Shown: positions 7,568 through 18,167, counted from the first letter of the stretch. The stretch: 64,000 nt of DNA from Sphingobium sufflavum (GCF_021403115.1 NZ_JAJSSH010000004.1:186001-250000); one strand, 5' to 3'. A program made the numbers and translations. Notes: a model not told the origin generated them from the sequence alone.

Positions 7568-9277
7568 ATGTCGGTACGAATGGCCCTTGCGAAATTATGC
7601 GCCTGCGCTTGTGGCGGCGCGCTGGTGGGCGGCGGAGCAATGCAGGTCATGCATGCACCGCGTCCCGCCGTGCATCACAAGGCCAAGGCGAAGGCCGTCA
7701 AGCGCGCGGTCCGCAAGGCCGTGGTCAAGCGTACCGTCGTCAAACGCGTGCGCCGCACGGTCAACACCGTGATGAGCTGTCCGCCCAACTATGTGCTCGC
7801 GGGTAGCGCGGATGCTTTCTCTTCCTCAGTCAACGCCAGTTTCGATTCCGCCTATGCGGCGCCCGCCGCCTATCGTCCCGCCGCCAGCGGCGTGACCTAT
7901 GGCCAGACAGGCCATGGCGCTAGCTATGCCAGTGGCGCCAGCTATAGCGGCGGCAGCGCGACCCGTTCCGCAGCATCTCATTGGGCCAGCGAAAGCAGCG
8001 CGGCGCATGGTGCCAGCGGCGCGACTCACTGGACGAGCGGCACGACGAGCAGTGGCGTGGACCGTTCCAAGATGGAAGGCGGTGCAGGCTATCGTTATGG
8101 CCAGGGACCGGAGAGCGCATCCGGCACCACCAGCCGCAGCCGCCTCACCAGCGCTAACACTAGCGCTAGCAGCACTGTACGCAAGCGCGTGACGACGACC
8201 ACCACCCGCACCGTTTCCGGCGGAGCCTCGCATGGCGCGAGCTATGGTGCAGGCTATAGCAATGTTTCCTATGGCGGGGGGCAGTTCATCGGCAACGGTG
8301 GTCGCGCCTGCGTCCGTGCACGCACCGTCGTGGCACAGGCGCCCGCGGTATTCGTGCCAACCGTCTTCAACGCGCCGCTGGTCGAATTCAGCGGCGGCGG
8401 TGGCGGATCCAGCGGCTTCTTCGGCGGCGGCAGTGGCGGCTTCGGCGGCGGTGGCGGTTTCTTCGGCGGCTTCTTTGGAGGCAGCAGCAGCGGTGGCGGT
8501 TCGGTCGTCGTTTCCTCGACCACGTCAGGTGGTTCCACTTCGACCAGTGGCGGATCGACAAGTTCCTCGACCGGCGGCGTCTCCACCTCCACGGGCGGCG
8601 TTTCCTCCACGTCCAGCACATCGTCGGGCGTATCGACATCCACCGGCGGTGTTTCAACATCCACAGGTGGCGTGAGCACATCCACGGGCGGCGTTTCCAC
8701 CTCATCGGGCGTCAGCACCTCCTCTGGCAATGTCAGCACCTCTTCGGGTGTCTCCACATCGTCCGGGGTCAGCACGTCGTCCGGCAATGTGAGTACTTCG
8801 TCAGGCGTCAGCAGCTCGTCCAGTTCCAGCAGTTCTTCGTCGTCCTCGTCCAGCAGCAGTTCGTCCTCGTCATCCTCCTCGTCCGGCGGATCGAGTGGCA
8901 AGCCCGGCAAACCTGGCCATCATCATGGGTCGAGCAGCGGGTCGTCGGGTTCGAGTGGCTCGTCCGGGTCCAGTGGCTCCAGCGGTAGCTCAGGATCGTC
9001 CGGCTCCAGCGGCTCTTCCTCCTCCTCGTCCAGCAGTTCCGGCAGCAGCTCCGGTTCATCGGGTTCGAGCGGAAGTTCAGGATCGAGCGGTTCGTCCGGC
9101 TCCAGCAGTTCCTCGTCTTCGTCGAGCAGCAGCAGTTCTTCTTCCAGCACCAGTTCGGGGTCCAGTGGCTCCAGCGGTGGCCATGACGTCCCCGCACCGC
9201 CGGTCATCGGCCTGTTCGCAGGCGCTGTCGCAGCCCTCGCAGCACGCCGCCACCTGATGCGCCGCAAGCAGGGCTGA
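7568..9277 (+). CDS. Secreted Ser/Gly-rich low-complexity protein with VPAPP-type C-terminal sorting tail
   Basis: A protein of 569 residues. It has an N-terminal signal peptide (about 1-30), a very basic stretch (about 31-70, alternating K/R and V/A) and a central Gly/Ser/Ala/Thr region with two short cysteine-containing segments (SCPPNY, GRACVRA). A long low-complexity tail follows (about 280-535): GGG/FFGG blocks, VSTSTGG and VSTSSG repeats, then serine runs and GSSGSS repeats. The last 30 residues are VPAPP, a hydrophobic helix and an RRHLMRRKQ basic end. This is the architecture of a PEP-CTERM-like sorting signal processed by an exosortase; the exact family is not recognised. The likely fate is a surface or matrix protein. 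The start was chosen for the signal peptide. serS follows 76 bases later. Confidence 0.8.
   Translation: MSVRMALAKLCACACGGALVGGGAMQVMHAPRPAVHHKAKAKAVKRAVRKAVVKRTVVKRVRRTVNTVMSCPPNYVLAGSADAFSSSVNASFDSAYAAPAAYRPAASGVTYGQTGHGASYASGASYSGGSATRSAASHWASESSAAHGASGATHWTSGTTSSGVDRSKMEGGAGYRYGQGPESASGTTSRSRLTSANTSASSTVRKRVTTTTTRTVSGGASHGASYGAGYSNVSYGGGQFIGNGGRACVRARTVVAQAPAVFVPTVFNAPLVEFSGGGGGSSGFFGGGSGGFGGGGGFFGGFFGGSSSGGGSVVVSSTTSGGSTSTSGGSTSSSTGGVSTSTGGVSSTSSTSSGVSTSTGGVSTSTGGVSTSTGGVSTSSGVSTSSGNVSTSSGVSTSSGVSTSSGNVSTSSGVSSSSSSSSSSSSSSSSSSSSSSSSSGGSSGKPGKPGHHHGSSSGSSGSSGSSGSSGSSGSSGSSGSSGSSSSSSSSSGSSSGSSGSSGSSGSSGSSGSSSSSSSSSSSSSSSSTSSGSSGSSGGHDVPAPPVIGLFAGAVAALAARRHLMRRKQG
8580..9175 (+). repeat. 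Serine-codon low-complexity repeat tract inside the gene
   Basis: Short repeats of TCC/TCG/AGC serine codons mixed with Gly and Thr codons: first GGCGTTTCCACC-type units (about 8580-8810), then near-pure serine codons (about 8810-8890), then GGTTCGAGTGGCTCGTCC-type units (about 8935-9170). Such tracts are prone to length change by slippage and can carry assembly errors. Confidence 0.7.
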
Positions 9278-9325
9278 CACGGGGCCAAAAGACCCCAATA
9301 AGACCGATGCATGCTTGAAACAGGG

Positions 9326-10631
<1,306 letters not shown>

Positions 10632-10650
10632 GCCGCCGGAGTTACCGACA

Positions 10651-11412
10651 ATGCGTATCCTGCTGAGCAATGACGATGGCTATCATGCGCCGGGCCTGAA
10701 AGTGCTGGAGGCCATCGCCCGCACTCTGTCCGACGACATATGGGTCGTGGCCCCGTCGGAGGAACAGTCGGGCGCGTCGCACAGCCTTACCCTGTCCCGA
10801 CCCCTGCGCATCCGCCAGCATGCCGAAAAACGCTACAGCGTCTCCGGCACACCCACGGATTCGGTCGCGATGGCAATCGGCCATATCATGAAGGACAGCC
10901 CGCCAGACCTCGTCCTGTCGGGCATCAATCGTGGTGCGAACCTGGCGGAGGACGTGACCTATTCCGGCACCGTAGCCGCCGCCATGGAGGGGGCGATCTA
11001 TGGCGTGCGCTCCATCGCGCTCAGCCAGGTCTATTCCAAGGAAAATGCTGGCGACTCCGTGCCGTTCGACGCGGCGGCGGCGTGGGGCGAGCGGGTGATC
11101 CGCCAGCTTCTGACCGTGCCCGCTGGTCGCAACATGCTGGTCAACGTCAACTTCCCGCCGATCGGTGCAGACGCGATCAAGGGCGTGCGCGTGGTGCGGC
11201 AGGGCTTCCACGACGTCGACCGCACGAAGATCATCGAGAATTTCGACCCGCGCGGCTATCCCTATTACTGGCTTGGCCTGGGCCTGACCGGCCGCGTGCC
11301 GGAAGGCACCGACCTGGAAGCCATCTCGCAGGGTTATGTCACGGTGACACCGCTGCATTATGACCTGACGCATGACGGGTCGATGGCGGCGCTGGCGGAG
11401 GCGTTTCGTTGA
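10651..11412 (+). CDS. surE: 5'/3'-nucleotidase SurE
   Basis: A protein of 253 residues, the usual length. SurE dephosphorylates nucleoside monophosphates using a divalent metal. The metal-binding N-terminus MRILLSNDDG (Asp8, Asp9), the SGASHSLT segment (about 40-47) and the LSGINRGANLAEDVTYSGTV block (about 90-108) are all intact. A GGAG box precedes the ATG. In many proteobacteria surE sits with pcm/nlpD; here it follows serS and is followed by a channel gene, a frequent arrangement in alphaproteobacteria. Confidence 0.95.
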   Translation: MRILLSNDDGYHAPGLKVLEAIARTLSDDIWVVAPSEEQSGASHSLTLSRPLRIRQHAEKRYSVSGTPTDSVAMAIGHIMKDSPPDLVLSGINRGANLAEDVTYSGTVAAAMEGAIYGVRSIALSQVYSKENAGDSVPFDAAAAWGERVIRQLLTVPAGRNMLVNVNFPPIGADAIKGVRVVRQGFHDVDRTKIIENFDPRGYPYYWLGLGLTGRVPEGTDLEAISQGYVTVTPLHYDLTHDGSMAALAEAFR

Positions 11413-11533
11413 AAGCAGACCGGGTGCGCTGAGTGGCGATGAGCATTTAAAGGCCCTGTTCACCAAGGCCGCACCCCGCCTCCAGCCACACCCCATTGCC
11501 CTCCCTCGATCGCTAGGGCACTCTCCTGCTCCC

Positions 11534-12571
11534 ATGCGCCTCCACGACGACCCCCGCCAGCCTGCACCCGCCTTTCTGCGCCGTCGATCCGGCATGCCGG
11601 TCTGGCTGGATCTGGCGTGGCGCATCGCGCTCATCATCGGCATGGTGGCTATTGTCCTGATCGTCCATTGGGTCGAGCGGGATGGGCTGAAGGATAATCT
11701 CGACGGGGCCATCAGCTTCATAGACGTACTGTATTTCACGACCGTCACCGTCACCACGGTCGGTTATGGCGACATCGTGCCGGTCAGCGACGGCACCCGC
11801 CTGTTCGAGACCTTCATCGTCACGCCGATCCGCATCTTCGTCTGGCTGGTCTTCTTGGGCACCGCCTATCACTTCGTCTTTCGCAACACATGGCACAGGT
11901 GGCGCATGGCCCGCATACAGCAGGAATTGAGGGGGCACATCGTCCTTCTGGGCTTTGGCACCAGCGGGTCGGAAGCGGCGCGCGAACTGGTCGCGCGCGG
12001 GGTCGATCCCACGGACATGGTGGTGGTCGACCGCGACGATAGCGCTATCGCGCTGGCGGAGGCAGCGGGCTTCAACGTACTTGCCGGGGATGCGACCCGC
12101 GACCATATCCAGTCAGACGTGAAAGTCGGTCGGGCGCGGGCGATCATCATCTCGGCGGGTCGCGACGACACCTCCATCCTCATGACGCTCACCGCCCGCC
12201 ACCTCGCCCCGGACGTGCCGATCAGCGTGGTGGTCCGCGCGACGGACAATGAGGTGCTGGCGCGGCAGGCGGGCGCGACAACCGTCATCAACCCGGCGAG
12301 TTTTGCGGGCCTGCTGCTCGCCGGATCGTCGCAGGGCTTTCACATCGCCGACTATCTGGCCGATCTTGCCAGCACCGACGGCCGTATAAAGCTCGGCGAG
12401 CGTGAAGTGACGACAGCGGAAATCGGTCGCCCTCTCTCCGCCATCACCACCGGCCTTGGCGTACGCTTTTACCGCGGCGGAAAACCCTATGGCTTCGACG
12501 ACCCGGAGGCCGCCGCGCTCCAGCCGGGCGATTGCGTGGTGGAGATCGTGCGGGTTCAGGGCACGACATAG
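11534..12571 (+). CDS. Potassium channel with TrkA-N/RCK cytoplasmic domain
   Basis: A protein of 345 residues. The first membrane helix is at about 26-45, followed by a pore helix, the K+ selectivity filter TTVGYGD (74-80) and a second membrane helix (about 93-115). A cytoplasmic RCK domain begins at about residue 133 with a Rossmann GFGTSGSE motif, and a TrkA-C-like domain lies at the end. This is the two-helix, single-pore layout of bacterial RCK-gated K+ channels (MthK/Kch type). The start was set at MRLHDDP, since the 54 residues added by an upstream ATG overlapping surE are low-quality sequence. The ligand (nucleotide or Ca2+) cannot be told. Confidence 0.88.
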   Translation: MRLHDDPRQPAPAFLRRRSGMPVWLDLAWRIALIIGMVAIVLIVHWVERDGLKDNLDGAISFIDVLYFTTVTVTTVGYGDIVPVSDGTRLFETFIVTPIRIFVWLVFLGTAYHFVFRNTWHRWRMARIQQELRGHIVLLGFGTSGSEAARELVARGVDPTDMVVVDRDDSAIALAEAAGFNVLAGDATRDHIQSDVKVGRARAIIISAGRDDTSILMTLTARHLAPDVPISVVVRATDNEVLARQAGATTVINPASFAGLLLAGSSQGFHIADYLADLASTDGRIKLGEREVTTAEIGRPLSAITTGLGVRFYRGGKPYGFDDPEAAALQPGDCVVEIVRVQGTT

Positions 12572-12686
12572 GGGAACTGCGGGAACAGCATGATTGCCTT
12601 TTTGTAAACCACCTCTGCTCGCCTTGCCTTCATTCCTACGACCTTAGTCGCACGGGCAAGGACGCCCCGACGGAGCTTTGACGACG

Positions 12687-13121
12687 ATGATGAGGCATTC
12701 CGGGCAGATTGCCCTGATGGGAGCGACGCTGGGCATCGCGGCCTCGGCGGTGGTGGCGGCACCGTCGCACGGCGCAACCATTGCGCTGACCGGCATCGTG
12801 CCCACCCGCTGCGAGGCGCAGTTCAGCAAAGCGCCGGAGGTGGTCACCCCACGCCGCATCGACCTCGGCCTGCTGTCCCGATCCTGTAACGATGGCGCGG
12901 GCTATCGCATCATCCTGCATACACCGGGCAGCCTGAAGGGTGCGGTCTTCTATTTGGGCAGCCGCCGCGTACCCCTGTCCCCGTCGGGCGTGACCGTCGT
13001 TGTCGACAGCAACAGGGATGAAAAGGTGACAGAAGCCGCAGCCATCGCGCTGGATACCCCCCTCGCGCCCGGCAGCTTCGCGTCGCGCGTGGAGACAGTT
13101 CCGAAGGGCACAATCTACTGA
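12687..13121 (+). CDS. Small secreted protein with fimbrial-subunit-like N-terminus
   Basis: A protein of 144 residues. It starts with a signal peptide (about 1-30, ending near APSHGA). The mature part begins IALTGIVPTRC and carries a second cysteine about 36 residues later (LLSRSCND), then beta-rich sequence (ILHTPG, VFYLG, VTVVVD). The start of the mature part resembles the pilin-like protein at 28542-29006 (VNLIGTVVNLC), so a distant relation to fimbrial or spore-coat-U-type subunits is possible but unproven. ATG at 12687 is preferred over the in-frame TTG at 12678. A second small secreted protein gene follows at 13217, and the two may form an operon. Confidence 0.62.
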   Translation: MMRHSGQIALMGATLGIAASAVVAAPSHGATIALTGIVPTRCEAQFSKAPEVVTPRRIDLGLLSRSCNDGAGYRIILHTPGSLKGAVFYLGSRRVPLSPSGVTVVVDSNRDEKVTEAAAIALDTPLAPGSFASRVETVPKGTIY

Positions 13122-13216
13122 TCGTCTCGCAGAATCTGAACAAAGATCATCACCATATCAGTGCCTTAATTGCGTCCAATCATGCGAATACTTCTCAGTT
13201 AGGGGGGGGGTATCGC

Positions 13217-13517
13217 ATGTTCCGGATTCTTTCTCCTTCTCCAAACCGCGGCTTCACAGGCAGCCCTCAACACGCTGGACTTCGACCTGCGCAAACTTCC
13301 CCCCTCGGAGAATGACAGTGCGATCATCATACGCGGTCGCAGGATCGGGGACCGGAAAACATTGCGAATAGAGGATCGTCTGCCCGGCCCCATCCTGCCT
13401 CGCGCCGAAACCAGCTTCATCGGCACATCGCGCATCGGCGTGGAAGCCGAACAACAGGCGTTGCCGGGCGGCATGGTCAGCAACCGCGCGATGATTTCGG
13501 TGAAGATGCCATTCTGA
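13217..13517 (+). pseudogene. Small secreted protein gene with an apparent 1-nt frameshift in the signal peptide
   Basis: The frame ending at TGA 13515 encodes about 95 residues (core [19 protein letters not shown], end [10 protein letters not shown]) but has no start codon before the upstream TAG at 13199. An ATG at 13217 lies in another frame. Removing one T from the TTT at 13230-13232 joins the two and yields MFRILLLLQTAASQA, a convincing signal peptide. Either a true mutation, a sequence error or an unusual start explains this. A run of nine G (13202-13210) lies just upstream of the ATG. The product is not recognised; its position after the secreted protein at 12687-13121 suggests a joint role. 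Confidence 0.5.
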
Positions 13518-13678
13518 AGCGGCTCGTTGCGGCCGGACCGAAAGCTACGCGAATCCGACAAGCCGACGGGAAATTGCCCACCCTACAGCTGCACCGCCGC
13601 CGCACCTGCATCGCCCCAAAACCCACGGTATCGCGGGACGTGACTTTTCCCGCCAAAAACATTATGTGCCCGCCATCC

Positions 13679-15049
13679 ATGGCAACAAAACTCCCCCCCC
13701 AGCCGAAAGTCGGCATGGTCTCGCTCGGCTGTCCCAAGGCGCTGGTCGATTCCGAACGCATCCTGACCAAGCTGCGCTCCGATGGCTATGCGCTGTCGCC
13801 CGACTATGCGGGCGCGGATGTGGTGCTGGTCAACACCTGCGGCTTCCTTGACAGCGCCAAGGAGGAATCGCTGGAGGCGATCGGTGAAGCGATGGCGGAA
13901 AATGGCCGGGTCATCGTCACCGGCTGCATGGGCAATGAGGCAGACGTGATCCGCGCCCGCTTTCCGCAGGTTCTGGCCGTCACCGGCGCGCATCAATATG
14001 AAGCGGTGGTCAACGCCGTCCATGACGCCGCGCCGCCCGTGCCCAACGCCTTCATCGACCTGGTGCCGGAGGGCGGCCTCAAGCTCACCCCGCGTCATTA
14101 CAGCTATCTGAAGATTTCGGAGGGCTGCAACCACCGTTGCTCCTTCTGCATCATTCCGTCGATTCGCGGCGACCTCGTCAGCCGCCGCATCGACGCCGTG
14201 CTGCGCGAAGCCGAGAAGCTGGTCACGGCGGGCACGAAAGAATTGCTGGTCATCTCGCAGGATACATCGGCCTATGGCGTCGATGTGAAGCATGAGAAGC
14301 GGCTGTGGAAGGGCGATGAAATCCGCACCCACATGACCGACCTTGCCCGCGCGCTGGGCCAGTTGGGGCAGGCGCCGGGCAGCATCTGGACCCGGCTCCA
14401 CTATGTCTATCCCTATCCCCATGTGGATCAGGTGATCCCGCTGATGGCAGAAGGACTACTGACCCCCTATCTGGACATTCCCTTCCAGCACGCCTCCCCG
14501 CGCGTGCTGAAGGCCATGAAGCGCCCCGCCAATGAGGCAAAGGTGCTGGACCGCATTCGGGGCTGGCGTAGCATCGCGCCGGACATCGCCATCCGCTCCT
14601 CCTTCGTCGTGGGTTTCCCCGGAGAAACGGAGGAGGATTTCCAATATCTCCTCAACTGGCTGGAGGAAGCGCAGCTCGACCGCGTCGGCGCCTTCCGCTT
14701 CGAGCCGGTCGAGGGCGCGCCCGCCAACGACCTGCCCGACGCCGTGCCGGAGGAGGTGAAGGAGGAACGCTACGCCCGCATCATGGAGCTGACCGCGCGT
14801 ATCTCCGTCGAGAAGCTGTCGGCCAAGGTCGGCCGTATCCTGCCCGTCATCATCGACGAGGTCGGCGATGCGGATGAAGACGGCTCCGTCGGCGCGACCG
14901 CACGGTCGCAAGCAGACGCCCCGGAAATCGACGGCAATGTCTTCCTGCGCGACGTGCAGGACAAATATCCCGCGCTCAAGGCGGGTGACATCATCGACGT
15001 GGCGATCGAGGATTCGGACGAGCACGATCTGTACGGCGTGCCCGCCTGA
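13679..15049 (+). CDS. rimO: Ribosomal protein uS12 methylthiotransferase RimO
   Basis: A protein of 456 residues. RimO adds a methylthio group to an aspartate of ribosomal protein S12, using two iron-sulfur clusters and SAM. The N-terminal UPF0004 domain has its three cluster cysteines (Cys18 in [13 protein letters not shown], Cys54 in NTCGF, Cys83 in TGCMG). The radical SAM motif CNHRCSFC gives Cys150, Cys154 and Cys157. A C-terminal TRAM domain covers about 390-456. The LGCPK and DSER residues favour RimO over MiaB. The start ATG at 13679 was chosen because upstream sequence is non-conserved. A run of eight C lies in codons 5-8, a possible slippage site. Confidence 0.94.
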   Translation: MATKLPPQPKVGMVSLGCPKALVDSERILTKLRSDGYALSPDYAGADVVLVNTCGFLDSAKEESLEAIGEAMAENGRVIVTGCMGNEADVIRARFPQVLAVTGAHQYEAVVNAVHDAAPPVPNAFIDLVPEGGLKLTPRHYSYLKISEGCNHRCSFCIIPSIRGDLVSRRIDAVLREAEKLVTAGTKELLVISQDTSAYGVDVKHEKRLWKGDEIRTHMTDLARALGQLGQAPGSIWTRLHYVYPYPHVDQVIPLMAEGLLTPYLDIPFQHASPRVLKAMKRPANEAKVLDRIRGWRSIAPDIAIRSSFVVGFPGETEEDFQYLLNWLEEAQLDRVGAFRFEPVEGAPANDLPDAVPEEVKEERYARIMELTARISVEKLSAKVGRILPVIIDEVGDADEDGSVGATARSQADAPEIDGNVFLRDVQDKYPALKAGDIIDVAIEDSDEHDLYGVPA

Positions 15050-15121
15050 TCCGGTAATTTTAGGGCAGCGCGTCCTTCCGTCAGGCGTGACCGTCTTCTA
15101 TTGGCGGGGCAGGCGCGCGCC

Positions 15122-15508
15122 TCACTCTCCTTTAAAGTTCAGCTCCAACAGGATGCCGCCCGGCTCCACCACCAATATCTGGCGCAGCGACATGGACAGG
15201 AAAATGCTGGTGCGATGCTCCACGCCCAGCATGGTCAGCCGCTCTACCATTCGGTCGAAACCGGTGCAGCACAGCGCGACATGATGCACGGCTCCGCTGC
15301 CCCGCTGCGCCTCGAACGGGCGCCAGGCATCGGACGGATAGGGCGCATCGGCAGCACCCAGATGGATCGCGGGATGACCGCTAGCGTCGAGAATCCAGCT
15401 CGCACGCTCCGGCGAACGCTGCATCCCCAGCACGTCGATGAAGAAGGCGGCGGTCGCCTCGACGTCGCGTACCCGGATATTGACATGGTCGAGGCCCTGA
15501 ATCGTCAT
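15122..15508 (-). CDS. Glyoxalase/VOC-family protein
   Basis: A protein of 128 residues with the paired beta-alpha-beta-beta-beta modules of the vicinal oxygen chelate fold. It begins LDHVNIRVRDVEATAAFF (first metal-ligand His in LDHV), has VHHVALCC starting the second module, and ends VEPGGILLELNFKG with the usual C-terminal glutamate. Members include glyoxalase I, dioxygenases and resistance proteins; the substrate cannot be assigned. A GGAG-type box precedes the ATG at 15508. It is convergent with rimO and divergent from yebC (99 bases). Longer frames extending upstream run antisense to yebC and are not used. Confidence 0.85.
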   Translation of the reverse strand: MTIQGLDHVNIRVRDVEATAAFFIDVLGMQRSPERASWILDASGHPAIHLGAADAPYPSDAWRPFEAQRGSGAVHHVALCCTGFDRMVERLTMLGVEHRTSIFLSMSLRQILVVEPGGILLELNFKGE

Positions 15509-15607
15509 ATCCGTCTCTCCTCTTATCCCTGCTCCGTCTTGCCACCTGTCCGGCGCGGGGCTAGAGAGCGCGTCACTTCCGTAAACTGAAAAATCAGGAG
15601 CCCGCCC

Positions 15608-16351
15608 GTGGCAGGCCATAGCAAATTCAAGAATATCATGCACCGCAAGGGCGCGCAGGACAAGAAGCGCTCGGCCATGTTCTCCAAACTTAGCCGCGAA
15701 ATCACCGTGGCGGCCAAGATGGGCGCACCCGATCCCGACATGAACCCGCGTCTGCGCCTCGCGATCAACGCGGCCAAGGCGCAGTCCATGCCCAAGGACA
15801 ATATCCAGCGCGCCGTGGACAAGGCAAGCAAGGGCGATGCGGAGAATTACGAGGAAGTCCGCTATGAGGGCTATGGTCCCGGCGGCGTCGCGATCATCGT
15901 GGAGGCGCTGACCGATAACCGCAACCGCACCGCCACCAATGTCCGTACCGCCTTCGCCAAGAACGGCGGCAATCTGGGCGCGTCTGGCGCGGTCAGCCAT
16001 GGCTTCGACCGCATGGGCCTCATCACCTATCCGGCCGGCGCGGGCGATGCTGAAGCTATTTTCGAAGCGGCGCTGGAAGCCGGAGCGGAGGATGTCACAT
16101 CCAACGACGAAGAGCATGAGATCTGGACCGCGATGGACGGCCTGCACGAAGTCGCCAAGGCGCTGGAGGCTACACTTGGCGCGGCCGATGCGGCAAAGCT
16201 CGCCTGGCGTCCGCAGACCACGGTGGAGGTCGATGAGGCCAATGCCGCCACCCTGCTGAAACTGGTCGACACATTGGACGATGACGATGATGTCCAGACC
16301 GTATGGGGCAATTATGAAGTGTCCGACGCGGTAATGGAGAAACTGGGCTGA
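15608..16351 (+). CDS. yebC: YebC/PmpR-family regulatory protein
   Basis: A protein of 247 residues, full length. The opening [20 protein letters not shown] is the family signature, and the acidic loop and the [21 protein letters not shown] segment are intact. Family members act as transcription regulators, and some have been shown to act on translation at polyproline stalls. The start is GTG at 15608 with GGAG eight bases upstream. It heads an apparent yebC-DUF3147-ruvC unit: its stop overlaps the next start by one base. yebC next to ruvC is a widely conserved arrangement. Confidence 0.94.
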   Translation: MAGHSKFKNIMHRKGAQDKKRSAMFSKLSREITVAAKMGAPDPDMNPRLRLAINAAKAQSMPKDNIQRAVDKASKGDAENYEEVRYEGYGPGGVAIIVEALTDNRNRTATNVRTAFAKNGGNLGASGAVSHGFDRMGLITYPAGAGDAEAIFEAALEAGAEDVTSNDEEHEIWTAMDGLHEVAKALEATLGAADAAKLAWRPQTTVEVDEANAATLLKLVDTLDDDDDVQTVWGNYEVSDAVMEKLG

Positions 16352-16701
16352 TGGGCGCTCTGGCGGCGAAGGCATTGCTGTCCGGCATGCTGATCGCCGC
16401 CATTGCAGAACTGGCTCGGCGCCTGCCCATGCTGGGGGCGCTGCTGACCGCTCTGCCGCTCATCGCGATCTTCGCCATGATGTTGCTGTGGGTCGAAAAT
16501 CCCGATGCGGAGAATATGGCGCGCTACTCACAGGCGACCTTCTGGTATGTCCTGCCCACGCTGCCGATGTTTTTGCTCATCCCGGCCTTGCTGCGCCATG
16601 GCGTCGGCTTCTGGCTATCGCTGCTGCTTGGTATCCTGCTGACCTTGCTCCTCTACTGGCTGATGCTGTTTGTCGGCGCGCGATGGAGCCTGAAACTCTG
16701 A
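16351..16701 (+). CDS. DUF3147 integral membrane protein
   Basis: A protein of 116 residues that is almost entirely hydrophobic, with four predicted membrane helices (about 4-22, 30-48, 62-82, 88-110). The [19 protein letters not shown] and [18 protein letters not shown] stretches match my recollection of the DUF3147 family, whose function is unknown. Its ATG overlaps the yebC stop (TGATG) and ruvC starts one base after its stop region, so it is translationally coupled within the yebC-ruvC unit. Confidence 0.75.
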   Translation: MGALAAKALLSGMLIAAIAELARRLPMLGALLTALPLIAIFAMMLLWVENPDAENMARYSQATFWYVLPTLPMFLLIPALLRHGVGFWLSLLLGILLTLLLYWLMLFVGARWSLKL

Positions 16702-16702
16702 C

Positions 16703-17194
16703 ATGATCCTGCTCGGCCTCGACCCCGGCCTCGGCACCACCGGCTGGGGCATCATCGCAGCGGACGGCAACCGGCTGTCCCATATCGCCAACGGACAGAT
16801 AAAGACCGACACCAAATGGTCGCTCGCGACGCGGCTGCTCGCGCTCGACGCCGCGCTCACCGACCTGATCCTCGAATATCAGCCGACAGGCGCAGGGGTT
16901 GAGGAAGTGTTCGTCAACTCCAATCCCCAATCCACGCTGAAACTGGGGCAGGCTCGCGGCGTCGTCCTACTGGGTGCGGCACGTGCAGGCGTGGATGTCG
17001 GTGAATATGCCGCACGGTTGGTGAAGAAGAGCGTCGTCGGCGTCGGCAATGCGTCGAAGGATCAGGTCCATGCGATGGTCGCCCGCTTGCTCCCCAGCGC
17101 AAAGATCGCGGGCGCGGACGCGGCGGACGCCCTCGCCGTCGCTATCACCCACGCCCATCATCTTGCGAGCGCACGGCGCATACCGACAAGGTAG
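16703..17194 (+). CDS. ruvC: Crossover junction endodeoxyribonuclease RuvC
   Basis: A protein of 163 residues. RuvC cuts Holliday junctions as a dimer with RuvAB. The four acidic catalytic positions match the E. coli enzyme: Asp7 ([12 protein letters not shown]), Glu67/Glu68 in GVEEVFV, and Asp139 and Asp142 in [13 protein letters not shown]. It lies third in the yebC-DUF3147-ruvC unit, while ruvA and ruvB lie 2.6 and 4.5 kb downstream with unrelated genes between. A run of nine G (17221-17229) lies 26 bases after the stop. Confidence 0.95.
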   Translation: MILLGLDPGLGTTGWGIIAADGNRLSHIANGQIKTDTKWSLATRLLALDAALTDLILEYQPTGAGVEEVFVNSNPQSTLKLGQARGVVLLGAARAGVDVGEYAARLVKKSVVGVGNASKDQVHAMVARLLPSAKIAGADAADALAVAITHAHHLASARRIPTR

Positions 17195-17288
17195 AAATTG
17201 CCGGGTCGATCATTGAGGCTGGGGGGGGGCGTGGACACGAAGATGCGCCATCCCCGCTATGGGCAAAGCTCCATGCGCCCAATGAAAG

Positions 17289-17320
17289 AGGCCCCGCCCG
17301 GTCTAAACCGGACAGGGCCT
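17289..17320 (-). terminator. Intrinsic terminator-like hairpin of the outer membrane protein gene
   Basis: AGGCCC and CCGGT pair with ACCGG and GGGCCT in a two-part GC stem with a short loop. Read on the minus strand it follows the outer membrane protein stop at 17372 and is succeeded by the U-rich CTCTTTCATT. It could also limit read-through from ruvC. Confidence 0.55.
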
Positions 17321-17371
17321 GTCGTCACCGGGGCCACAGTCAATCATGACACCGGAAACCGTCCATAAGAA

Positions 17372-18058
17372 TCAGAAGCGGTAGCCCACGCTGATCTGCA
17401 CCACCGGATAGACCTTGTAATCGTCAATATCGTCCTGCACGCTGGCCCGCTCCCGCTCCAGATCAGCGAGCAGCCGGTCACGAGCAGCGCCCGTGATCGC
17501 GCCGGTATAGGTCAGCGGCTTGATACGGATGCCACCCTGGAACAACGCACCGGCTTCGACACCGAAGGTGAAGCCGCTGCTGGTGCCGCCGCCATAACCG
17601 ACGGTCAGGATCGGCGCGACGTCATTGAGTTCCGTATCCGCGCGCAACGTGCCGATTTCCGTCGCCGTGTAAGTGTTGAGGCCGATGGTGTAGCTGCCGT
17701 TGCTGTTCGACGGGCGGGCAATGGCATGCGCCTTGTTACCGTTGATGCGAACGCCGCCCGATATGCGGAAGCCGCCCTTGAACGGGAAGACGTCCAGCAT
17801 AACACCGCCGGAACCCAGCTTTACATTGCCGTCATAATTCAGGCCGTCGGAATCGAAGGAATGGCTGACCGACAGGAAAGTCGCATTCGCCCGCACGCCA
17901 AGCCGGTCGTTCAACCGATAGGCAACCTCCGGGCCAATGCCCAAGGTACCGCCGGTGACGCCAACCCGAAAGCGCGCGTCATCATTCTGGCCCGCAAACG
18001 CTGGCGAAACAACCAGGCACGCGACTGCAAAGGTAGCCAACATCATGTTGGTTTTCAT
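17372..18058 (-). CDS. Outer membrane beta-barrel protein
   Basis: A protein of 228 residues with a clear signal peptide (1-22, cleavage after SPAFA). Alternating amphipathic strands (FRVGVTGGTLGIGPEVAYRL, LGVRANATFLSVSH, FRISGGVRI and others) lead to a final VQISVGYRF with the terminal phenylalanine recognised by the BAM complex. The size suggests an eight-strand barrel of the OmpA/OmpW-like type, with a charged helical insert near the end (DRLLADLERERASVQDD). The role is unknown. It is divergent from a LuxR-type regulator gene at 18168, which may control it, and a hairpin terminator follows. Confidence 0.78.
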   Translation of the reverse strand: MKTNMMLATFAVACLVVSPAFAGQNDDARFRVGVTGGTLGIGPEVAYRLNDRLGVRANATFLSVSHSFDSDGLNYDGNVKLGSGGVMLDVFPFKGGFRISGGVRINGNKAHAIARPSNSNGSYTIGLNTYTATEIGTLRADTELNDVAPILTVGYGGGTSSGFTFGVEAGALFQGGIRIKPLTYTGAITGAARDRLLADLERERASVQDDIDDYKVYPVVQISVGYRF

Positions 18059-18167
18059 AAATCCCCCTGATTATCGATAAATGCTGATGAAATCGCCTTG
18101 CGATCCCAACATATTGCGTTGATCCTCGTAGATTGACCCTATTATCGACACATCCCCCATTCAGGTT
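18059..18167. promoter_or_regulatory. Divergent regulatory region with repeated TTATCGA half-sites
   Basis: Low-GC gap between the outer membrane protein gene and the LuxR gene. It holds a perfect ten-base palindrome TTATCGATAA at 18071-18080, just upstream of the outer membrane gene start, and a second copy of the half-site (TTATCGACA) at 18142-18150, near the LuxR gene start. They may be binding sites for the adjacent regulator. Confidence 0.4.

Noticed and set aside
8269..9312. Acidic (Asp/Glu/Pro/Leu) frames on the minus strand across the serine-rich gene
   Set aside because: They are the mirror of serine and glycine codon repeats; no start signals or domains.
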